Source: Allodiplogaster sudhausi
Taxonomy: Eukaryota; Nematoda; Chromadorea; Rhabditida; Diplogasteridae
Assembly (NCBI GenBank): GCA_945643635.1
Contig: CALZFC010000004.1
Location: forward strand, 1,946,501 to 2,010,500
Length of the DNA: 64,000 nucleotides
Direction: 5' to 3'
Shown here: positions 18,015 through 28,191 of the stretch, piece after piece
Layout: every line of letters begins with the position of its first letter
Position numbering within the stretch: position 1 is the stretch's first letter
Notes under the pieces: model-generated
The model's database searches: none
Told to the model about the DNA's origin: nothing
Seen by the model: only the letters and a program-made list of their open reading frames with translations
Program-made: the position numbers and the translations under genes

Positions 18015-19819
18015 GAAGAGAGGAGAAGAGAGAGAGAGAGAGCGTGGGAAAGAGATAACGAAAGACAGATTACGACAGATAGAGTAAAATTAGGAATAAA
18101 AAGATGCTATAAAAGGATAAATGCACTAAGCGAACTCTGAGAAAAAGCTGTACACCAAATGAGCAGCCAGCTTGGTATCTCGAAATAGTAAATGCCGGAT
18201 GATAATCTCTTTTCGTGCAAGAATCCGAGCAATGACGCAGTTCCCATTTCCTCGCTCTCTCTCTCTCTCTTTCTCTCTCTATCTCTCTCTTTCTATCTTT
18301 CGCTATCTCTCTCCTTGCACTTTCTACCTTCCTCTTATTTGTAGCCCTCGCTTTCTTAGTGCCCTAACTCGTTCTGTTCTACTCATGTGTTGCTCCTTCT
18401 GCTGCTTTGCGAAAAAGGAGAGGCGTCACCTAGGATACTCCCTCTGTTTCGCAGTCTTCTCTCTCTCGCTCGCTCTCTCTCTCTCTCTCTCCTTCTCTCT
18501 CGCTCTCTTTGTCTCTCGCTATTTCGGCCTCTCTCTTGGCTATCTTTATCCCTTTCTCTTCCTTCTCTCTTTCTCTCTCTACCTCCTTTGCAATCATTCT
18601 ACCTCTCAGAAGGCGCTCAAATTGAGAAGGGAGAAAGAGGAGGAGACGCAGGTGAATACAGTTTTCATCCAAAGGATACACCGCTATGCACATATCATCC
18701 AGACCCAGTGCAGACAGGCAAGAAGAACGCAAAATATAGGCTGCATTGAGTATGTATGTACTTGCCGAATGAAAAATGAAAGTTATTACCTCTACATTAC
18801 AGTAGTTATCTTTCAACTATGTTGTAAACATGTAATCTACATACATACTTATGAATGTGCTATGTATGTACATATGTTGGCATGTCCATTCCCATTGGGG
18901 GGGGGAGGAGGCTGCGCAGAGTTGACAAAATACCAAGTGAGAGATAGCGTTCATTGTGGGAGAGGGAGGAAGCGTAGGATTACGAGGGATAAAGCGAGAG
19001 CAAATAGCAAGAGTGAGATATATAGAAAGAGAGTGAAAGAGAAGACGGAGATAAAGGAAGAGGTTCAGAAAAGGGAGGATAGAAGTGTACGAGGTTGAAT
19101 AGGAGAATAGACTATGTACGTTCGTATGCACAATATTTTCATGTAATTTTTGATTTAAATGATCACTACTTTCACACGCTATGAGTAAATACTGTGTGTA
19201 AAATTGACTAAATTCTCGACAACACTCACTTATCGACCGATATTTGTTGCATGCTGAATGTAATACAAAACAGAACAATAGATTTTTCGGAAATGAGAAT
19301 TTGTAAAATTTCAAATAACAAAGGCTTATTCATATTCAGATCAACTACAATCGAGGGAAAAAGGTCATGCAATTAGAGATTGTTTAAAGAGGGGATGAAA
19401 CTGAACCATGGGGATGAAACTATTTTTTAATGTGGTGTGAACTGCCGCCTTAATGGGTAAAAGCAATACTAGCAAAAAATGAGAGATGTGAACGAAAGTA
19501 TTGTCAGAGTAATTAAAGATTTGTATGTATAATTCGCACTCCCGGTTATATATTGGGTAGTAAATATTGCGAATTCTTTCAATAACGTTTTATCAAGAAA
19601 TACACTATGAATTTATTTCTCTTTTTTTGGATTTAGGTATCGAAGAATAGTGTTAGTTGGTAATGATAAGTCATACTATTTTAGTCCAGCCAAGATCGAC
19701 TAGATTGATTGCGAAGCATTGGTTAAGGAAAGGCCATTATCATTGCCTTAACAACTTCGGCAGAAATGTAGCTATTCTGATAACATTGAAATTGCTCGAA
19801 CTCTTCACGTAGACAGAAA
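13780..19819. other. Gene-poor, microsatellite-rich stretch
   Basis: I see no supportable exon in these 6 kb. They hold (CT)n or (GA)n tracts around 14305-14350, 15000-15140, 15245-15305, 15470-15560, 17110-17150, 17955-18045 and 18255-18590. TACATACATATGTATG-type repeats lie near 16075-16200, 17240-17275 and 18830-18880, with a G run at about 18897. The longest frame (18172-19098, +) is Ser/Leu low complexity with a generic tail. Several short purine-rich blocks mirror pyrimidine-rich ones on the other strand. Confidence 0.5.
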
Positions 19820-20556
19820 AGCTATCTAAAAAGCGTTTTCATTCTCAACTGTAAAAGTAGTGCATTGAAAAGAGGTTTTTATTTAAAAAAAAAAAAAGAA
19901 AACGAAAACCTGAAAGGTGGCCTCGAGGCCATCTTTCGTTTCAGTTCGTCTCGGCTGCAGAATTCCCGCGTTGCAAACGAGCACGTTTAATGACGGGTAA
20001 TGAAGAAGGATCTCGTCGGCGTGGAGGCTTGTCTAAAAAGTTTTGTAGTTTTAATTTTTATTTGTTACGCCGAGGATTACAATTCAATTGATCTATTCAA
20101 TTGCAACACAATCATTTCAATTTTATTTGTTATGCCCTCTCTTACATGTAAATAGTTAGTAGATTTTGCATCACAATTAATTTTAGGAATAACAAATTAC
20201 CTTTTTGGAACTTTATTCGATTTTTTAGGTTCTTTATACCAGGCACCAAAAGTAAAACAAATTTTCATCGAGAGCATGCGGTTTTCATCAGTTCGTTACA
20301 GTTATAGTATGCATATGATTAAATTAATTGTTCGCTCTCCCATGCTTGGTCCATTTAAATAAGAAAAGCTTATGGTTATAAATAAAACAGTTCCGTATCT
20401 GCAACTGCACGAATCCGGCCCTCACAAGCTTCCTTTTTATTAGACATTGAACCAGTTTTCCCGTGAGATCGGCATTGCCGATTTGCTCGAACTCTCCAAT
20501 TCGGCCCATTCAATTCCATCTCAAGATTTGGAAATATTCCATATTTTAAGCAATAA

Positions 20557-20990
20557 TATTTTACGCGTCCGACGTGTGCTTGGCTGTACGCAGAAAATGC
20601 ATAAATCAAGGAGAACCAAGGAGCAATCACTTTTCTCTCTCTTTTTTTCTTTTGCCATTTCTCGCTTTCTCCTCTCATCCGTTTCACTCTTTCTTAATCT
20701 CACGTAATCCCTCTTCACTGAACGATTCCAATCTGCAGACGCAGTTGAAGAGAATTCTATTCAATTACATTTCAAGATTTCGCAAAGTTCCAGCGCTGAA
20801 AAATCCAGCCAGCATTTTTTTTTTGCTTTCTCATGTAATCCACACGTCCGAGGTGTGCTTGACTGCACTCAGAACATGCAGAGATCACGGAGAGCAAAGG
20901 AGCAACCACTTTTCTCTTTATTTTTTTTTATTTTGCCATTTCTCTCTTTCACCTCTCACTCTTTCTTAATCTCACGTGATCCCTCTTCAC
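20557..20990. repeat. Local tandem duplication inside copy A
   Basis: The segment cgtccgacgtgtgcttggctg with the following gagaaccaaggagcaatcactttt (about 20565-20640) recurs at about 20847-20915 with minor changes. A third version lies in copy B near 27690-27760. Each repeat is followed by a T-rich and CT-rich tail and a cacgtgatccctctt or cacgtaatccctctt box, giving a unit of about 285 bp. It is intronic in both SDR copies. Confidence 0.7.
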
Positions 20991-21467
20991 CGAACGCTCT
21001 CTCTCTCTCTCTCTTCCTCTCTCTCTCCTATCTCTCTCTCCTATCACTCTCTCCTATCGTTCTCTCCTTGGAGCGGTGTAAACTACATTTGTCAGCGTTG
21101 CCCTTTCCACGGTGTTCAGCCAATCCTGTCAGCGTCTCGCTGTTCTGATTTCAATACCCCAAACTTGAGCAAAGGCCCGATTCTGCCCCATCAAAGTCTT
21201 ATGCTCTTCAGCGTGCCCCGAGCGAGCCTTCCGGTATTCTGCTTCTGCTCTCACTAGCGCCTCTCATCCTAACCAGATGACAATCTCCATTTCGAATTCT
21301 GTCTCTGCTTCTCTGCCCCTCTCCCCTTCTCTTTCTCTCTCTCTCTCTCTTTCTTGTTTCCTTCCTCCTTCATGCCGGCCAGATTCGCAACAACCGTCGA
21401 GACGTTCTAGGTCGAGCCATTCTCACGAAGGATGTGGGCAAGGGCCGCCCGGAATTTGTCCACTCTG

Positions 21468-21498
<31 letters not shown>

Positions 21499-22190
21499 AT
21501 GAGAAAAAAACAGAGAATGAAAGAGAGAAAATGAGAGTGAGAATGAGAGAGTTGTTTTCAAAAGAAGTGAAATAGGTTCTAACAAGTGAACTGAACATTG
21601 TGGACGTTTTATCATTGCACAAAGAATCAAAAGCACATGTTACTGTAAAAAATAATGTTTTTAACGAATCCAAATTGCTATAATATTGTCAATGATGTCG
21701 TTGCCCATGCATATTTGCTTAATATTTACGTGAAAATACCATGCAAGCGTTTACAATTTTGATAGAGAATTTTCTACTCTGCAACAATTTAAATCGCCAA
21801 AATTCTGTTCATGAATTGAAATAATACAATTTTTCATTAAAAAAAGATTTTAGAGACTAAGCCAAGCAAGCAACTGACGTTCTTTCATATATGATGAGGT
21901 AGTTGTAAGGATGCGCCGCGAGATCAACGGCCGGCTGTTGACCGACACTCTCAGTGGCATCTCAAGCATACCTCAAGCATTAATGTACAAAGTATAAATA
22001 TATATTTTTTATTTATTTAATGTACAAAGTATATACATATATGTAAATAATAATTCCTGTTATATAAATGAAATTAGGAAATCTTGCTACATATGTAAGC
22101 AAAAGGAGATTAATATTCTGATAAAAATAGTTTAACAGCCTGAACGCAGACATCATCGTTGTTGAAAGGCAATGAGTAGTTATAACTAGC

Positions 22191-22254
22191 TGGACCGGTA
22201 AACCACCGGTGATCAAAATCGATGGACCGGTAAACCACCGGTGATCAAAATGGT
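22191..22254. repeat. 32-bp tandem duplication at the exon 1 donor
   Basis: TGGACCGGTAAACCACCGGT and the next 12 bases occur at 22191-22222 and again at 22223-22254. The repeated unit includes the last bases of pseudogene exon 1 plus its splice donor, so copy A has two tandem copies of the ATCACCG/GTGG junction. The functional copy near 30815 has one. Confidence 0.85.
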
Positions 22255-23864
22255 ACGAAGTCGTCGAGGAGAGCCGCCCACCGATGACATCTCTCTTTCT
22301 CTGACCTCTACCTCTTTTCTTATCTCTCTCTAACTTTTCTCTCTTTCTCTGACCTCTATCTCTTTTTTATCTCTCTCTCACTTTTCTCTCCTTCTCTGAC
22401 CTCTACCTCTTTTCTTATCTCTCTCTCTAACTTTTCTCTCTTTCTCTGTCCCCGAAACAGACAAGTCGGCCTTCTTCCTTCTGAATATGCCGAGCCTTTT
22501 ATTCTCCTGCAAACGGACAGCAAGGATCGCATCCATAACATGAGTTTTTCTCTCATGTCAGACGAGATGACGACGGCCATTTAGACATACAAAAAACTCA
22601 TAAGCTGACCAAGACATGGAGTCGCATTTTGTATCCGTCGACTATTATATATGAACAGAGTTGCTACACGTGCAATTTCTAATAACAAAATATTAAAGAA
22701 GAAATAACGCTCAAAAGTAGTTAGAATTCTTCTTAGCAAGCGAAGAATCAGAGAAAAACGCCTCAATAAATGCCAAATAGATGGTACGGTTTTCTTAAAA
22801 TACATATTATAAAAATGTTTTATGGGCGCTTGGTGTTTCGTAATTCCTTTTTTTGGATTAGGATTACAATTAGAAGAAATGTATTGGTTGGTAAAGACTT
22901 GTTCTATTTCCTTCGCGTGATATTTTATTTGTTCTGAGACTATCTCTCTCAAGGTGCAGACAAAACAATTAGATTATGGATATAAAATAATATCTAAAAG
23001 CCATGAAAGATCATAAGACATAATGTCAATAATATAACAAAAATATCTTTATTCACCACAGATTCGCCATTCATTTGCACCGGTATCTGGACAAAAAAAA
23101 CGAAGCTAGAATTACAATTCTCATTGCTCGGTGATTCAAGAATGTACATGCCTTGGAAAATACATAAATACGTGTGAATGTTTGCAATCTAAGAAAAAAA
23201 CAAAGTTAGTTACTGTTAAACACCAAATCCAATCTATAATCTCAGTACGTAAAATTTTTCATTTATGCTTCATTTACATTTATAGTCATTGGGTATTTGC
23301 TTATTTAGTAAAAAAAACTTATCAAACTCCTGCTAAATGCTAGAATCATTCCGTCAAAGAACAATTGTTACATTAACAGATCAAACATCCAGATGGCGAA
23401 ACCGTGACTAGGAATTCTTCATTTTGCGATCATATTAGAGGGACAGTAAAAGATCATTCCTCTCCTTTTTGCCAACATACATACTAATAATAATATTTCG
23501 CTCATTTCAGAAAGTTGTAGGGATTTTTAATATTAAGAGTATTATTTGACAAAAGAGAAAAAAAAAGTAAGACTGTACGACTGGTAGTATATGGCACCGA
23601 TATAGCTAAAGATACGCGAAATGTAGGATAAAAATGAAAAAGTTAAAGTGCAAATGCATATTATATGTACATACATACGTACATAAATACATACAAAGTA
23701 CATACATACATACATGCTAATTAAAACCGCTAAGTCAAACGGCATTTCGAGTGTGTTATTTTCGTCGGATCTTCTCCGTTTCTCTGCTGCGCTCTTGGAA
23801 TCTCTCTCAGCCTCTCTCTCTCTCCCTCTCTCTTTCTCTCCCTCTCTTTCTCTCCCTCTCTCTC

Positions 23865-24172
23865 TCAGAGATACTCCTTGCAGAGTTCCGTCGTGTACTC
23901 CCAGAGGCGTTCCTGTTGTCTCTCATCCGTCGCGTCCGATCCGGATCTGCGTAGAAGAGAATGAAAAGAAGAATATTAGAGAAAACATACCCTTGCCAGT
24001 ACTCGAAAATCAAGGTTGAGGCTCATATAATTAATGAAATATAGGGATGGGCACTAGGAAACCGCCTGACTAAGCTAGAAGAGAGAACGAGATGGAAAAC
24101 AAGAGATTGAGAGAGGGCTAGAGAAGGAGATGTATAGAGAGAGAATGAGAAACAACAAGAGAGCGAGACATT

Positions 24173-24213
<41 letters not shown>

Positions 24214-25111
24214 CGAGAGATGGAGAGAGAAAGAGAAAGATGAAGAGAGAGAGAGAGAGGAAGAGAGAGCGACCTGATCTGTTTTCCGTGCGCGTCGAGA
24301 TACTTGCCCGAGAGGCGGTCGGCGGAGGGCGACTCGATGAGCTGGACGAGCCCGTCGATGCAGCGCGAGGAGACGGAGTGCGTCGAGTCGGACGAGGACA
24401 GCGCAGACGCCGAGCGACTGCAATGGCGGGAAAGTTTAAATTTCCAACAATTTATGGCGGGAAATTTTAAAATTCAAAAACAATTTACGGCGGGAAATTG
24501 TAATATTCTAAAAGCAATTGGCGGGAAAGTGTAAAATTTAAAAACAATATATTCTAAAAATATAATTTACAGTCATTATTTGTAAAACACAACTGTTAAC
24601 GATACAAAAAAATTTATATAAGATAAAAATAACTGTTAAAAGTTCTCGTGCCTTCGCGAATTATTATTAGGCTCTCGCCTCTCGCGCGCCAACTCGACCA
24701 CGTTCACTGTGACGGGCTTGTGAGAGAGGACCATTCGTCTGGGAAAAGAGGAGGATTTATCTGCGGTCACAAGCAAACAAGGAAGGAACACAGCGTCATT
24801 TTGAGTATCTCAAATGCCGCTTATCTAATATTTCCTATAAATAAAGGAAGGTGAACAATATTTCCTATAAATAAAATACGGGGAACAATATTTCCTGTAA
24901 ATAAAATTTGGAAATCTTGTCAGCACGATAAGTGAGGAAAGTAACCATTAGACTTGCATTAATTTCTTATGGAAGATGCAGCACCAACTTATCGCTATGA
25001 AAAAGTCATGTTTAATATAAGGACTAGATGATGGACTGCAAATCCACCGGTGATCAATATGGTGCGAAGGCGTTATGTTGAGCCGCTCGCCGATGGCTTC
25101 TCTCTCTCTCA

Positions 25112-25147
<36 letters not shown>

Positions 25148-26137
25148 TCTCTCTCTCAGTTTTCCCTCTCTTCTCCTCTCTTTGTCGCTCTTTCTCTGTC
25201 TCTCTTATCGCCGACTCTAACCGATGCAACGCGAATGCCATCATATGCGTCATGAGCTTTGAACGCGAGAACTGGAGGTACTTCTCGTAGTCGCGAATCG
25301 CCTGCGGGTCGGACCAGTTCAGGGCGGCCCTTAATTAGAGTAACGCTCTTTTGGGGCTTCGATTACGGTAACTAGGTTCTTGGCGCGTTGTCAAAAATGA
25401 AACTATCTGCCGTAATTCTTGACTTTTACCGTACCAAGTATGCAGAATGCTTCCGACGACGACAATCTTGGCTGGCGCATTCCTCGCGAGCAGCTCGCAC
25501 AGCCGGTTGCAGAGGATAAAGTGCGCGAGGTAGTTGACCTCAAGGGAGCCAAAAAAACTCACATTTGAATTTGCGCCTTTTAGCCTGAGACGAGGGCGAG
25601 AGTAATTAAGTGAAATGCGACTAATGTTCAGGAAATTTAGACATATGTAGATTTCGATTGAGTTTCGTACTCCTTTACTTTTTTTGATTCTGACTTCTTT
25701 TATTACAGGATAAAGTTATCTAAAAAGCGTTATCATTCTCAACTGTAAAAGTAGTACATTTAAAAAGAGGTTTTTATTTAAAAAAAAAAACGGAATGCAC
25801 CAAAACCTGGAAGGTTTCCTCGAGGCCATCTTTCGTCTCAGTTCGTCTCGGCTGCAGAATTCCCGCGTTGCAAACGAGCACGTTTAATGACGGGTAGTGA
25901 AGAAGGATTTCGTCGGCGAGGAGGCTTGTCTAAAAAGTTTGTTAATTTTTTTTATATTTGTTACACCCCCTCATACAATTCAATTGTTATTCGATTGTGC
26001 ATCACAATTATTTTCTTTTTTTAAGAATGAGAAAAATGTTAACCTATTTGTGTAACATATATTTTATTTATTCTCCATTAAAGGCAACAAAAAAACTAAT
26101 GCCTTCATTGGCACCTGCGGTTTTCATTAGACCGTCA

Positions 26138-26187
<50 letters not shown>

Positions 26188-27847
26188 AATGATTAGTGAC
26201 AGCTCTGCCTTAAGATTGAAGACTCGGCATCAAGCGCTTATCCTATTATGTCTTGTGTTCCCCAAGGTTCTGTTATTGCTGCGCTCCTGTTTCTTATTTA
26301 CATAAACGATCTTTCCGCATGTCTCCCACCCGGCGCCTCCTTCACTCTTTATGCCGATGACGCGAAAATCTATGCGATCAAAAATACTTCTCTCCTTCAA
26401 CTTGCTTTAGACAACCTAGTAGAATGGACATCTCGCTGGGGACTTACTATTTTTACTAGCAAGACACAGTTTATGCCCATTGGTCAAAATCACCCCTCCT
26501 TCTCCCCTCTTTTGAATGGTACTCCTCTTTCTATCTGTCTTTCTTTCCGCAATCTAGGGGTAACCATCTCTCATGATCTTTCCTTTAATGAACATATCCG
26601 AATTATTAGTAACAAGGCGCGCTCTCGAGCACTTCTTATTCTCCGAATCTTCCGAACACGCGACCCAAAATTACTTATGCGTCTTCTCATTATATATGTG
26701 CGTCCGATACTTGAATATGCCAGTGAGATATGGAATCCTTCGCCAGAGTTCTCTTCATCTTTATCAAACACCATCGAGAATGTTTAACGCCTGTTAGTTT
26801 TCAAAAGAATAGGAAAGCACCCTAGCTACTCTGAACGTCTCTCTTTTCTCTCTTGTCACACCCTCTCTGCTCGACGGCGATTCAGTGATCTTATATACCA
26901 ATAAAATATTCCTGAAGTTGGTTGATGTTGATCCTAAGCTACTATTTTGTGTCCTACCTTCCAGTCGTACTAGGGGTCATCGATTTAAGATGACGCACCA
27001 TCTATGTAAAAATAATGCTTTTAAATACTTCCTCCCTAATAGAGTAGTGAAAGATTGGAATAGCTTGCCAGACTCAATTTTCGATAATCGTCCTCTTGCT
27101 CGACGACTGATAGATTCACTTACACTCTCGCATTAAATAAAGGCTATTTGAGTACTTCTCTTTCTTCTTTCTGTTTTCTAAATTCACCTTGGTCCACAGT
27201 ACTATAATTAGTTTCATAAATGCATTCTCATTATTTATCTACTTCCTTGTTGCTGTCTTGTCTTTTTTTCTTCTCTAACGGGCTATCCCTGAAGCAGCCT
27301 TATTACATCAGCCCATGGTAACAAGTTTACACATTTTCTACTGTATTTGATTCGACACGTATTTCATGCCTGCTGATAAAGATAATAATAATGCTCTGAC
27401 GGCTCGCAAGCCCTTATAAATAAAAAATTTTAATGTTAGAAATAAAGACAAGCAGCGTGCCCTCGATTTCACGAATATTTTCTGCCAAGCTCGTGATTGA
27501 TTAGACAGGATAATGCACCCGGTGTTTTCGGCGAGGGCCAATTAAAGAAAGCGGCAAAATTGTAATCTCCAGACGCAGTTGAAGAGAAATCTATTCAATT
27601 ACATTTCACGGCTTGGCAAAGTTCGAGCGCTAAAAAATCTAGCGGGCATATGTATATATATATTTTTTCCTTTCTCATGTAATCCACACGTCCAAGGTGT
27701 GCTTGGCTGCACTCAGAATCGCAGAGATCACGGAGAGCAAAGGAGCAACCACTTTTCTCTTTATTTTTTTATTTTGCCATTTCTCTCTTTCACCTCTCAG
27801 TGGTTTCACTCTTTCTTAATCTCACGTGATCCCTCTCCCACCGAACG

Positions 27848-27888
<41 letters not shown>

Positions 27889-28159
27889 GCTCCCTCACTC
27901 CTTGAAAACAGTGCCAACAATATTTGCCGGTGTTGCCCTTTCCACGGTGTTCAGCCAACCCTGTCAGCGTCTTGCCGTTCTGATTTCAATATCCCAAACT
28001 AGAGTAAAGGCCCGATTCTGCTCCATCAAAGGCAAAGGCTCTCTTCAGCATTGGGGTCTGGGGGGAACCTTCCAGTATCCCGATTCTGCTCCCGCTCGCT
28101 CCTCACGTCCTTACCAGACGACAATCTCCATTTCGCATTCTATATCTGCTTCTTTGGTG

Positions 28160-28191
<32 letters not shown>

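Larger units (their letters stand above)
19910..22290 (-). pseudogene. Truncated SDR pseudogene (exons 1-4 only)
   Basis: The exons correspond one-to-one with the downstream-copy gene: exon 1 22239-22290 (MSSVGGSPRRLRTILIT), exon 2 21879-21960 (DATESVGQQPAVDLAAHPYN), exon 3 21365-21464 (VDKFRAALAHILRENGST) and exon 4 19910-20032 (NVLVCNAGILQPRR). Three lesions are visible. The glycine-rich cofactor motif is lost (TGATEGVGR becomes TDATESVGQ). There is a nonsense TAG at 21409-21407 in exon 3. The exon 3 donor has changed from GC to GA. No exons 5-9 follow below 19820, where the duplication ends. Exon 4 is still fully open, so decay is fairly recent. Confidence 0.88.
19820..22710. repeat. Segmental duplication, copy A of the SDR locus
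   Basis: This block aligns colinearly and in direct orientation with 25710-31245. Landmarks at the two ends are ctaaaaagcgttwtcattctc (19827 and 25718) and gagttgc-nn-acwngtgcaatttc (near 22660 and 31185). Copy A is about half as long because copy B gained the LINE (26.1-27.4 kb) and extra microsatellite-rich DNA (28.2-29.6 kb). Exons 1-4 of the SDR are duplicated; exons 5-9 are not. Confidence 0.85.

Noticed and set aside
18172..19098. 308-codon plus-strand frame
   Set aside because: The first half is Ser/Leu translation of CT repeats and the rest has no domain; it spans several unrelated repeat types.
24827..24911. CRISPR-like short repeats here and at 22191, 24424
   Set aside because: Eukaryotic context, imperfect short tandem repeats, no leader or cas genes.
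27440..27550. Possible extra SDR exon (LAENIREIEG-like reading)
   Set aside because: Exons 3 and 4 join directly in phase and match the SDR fold without it; the counterpart in copy A is not conserved.
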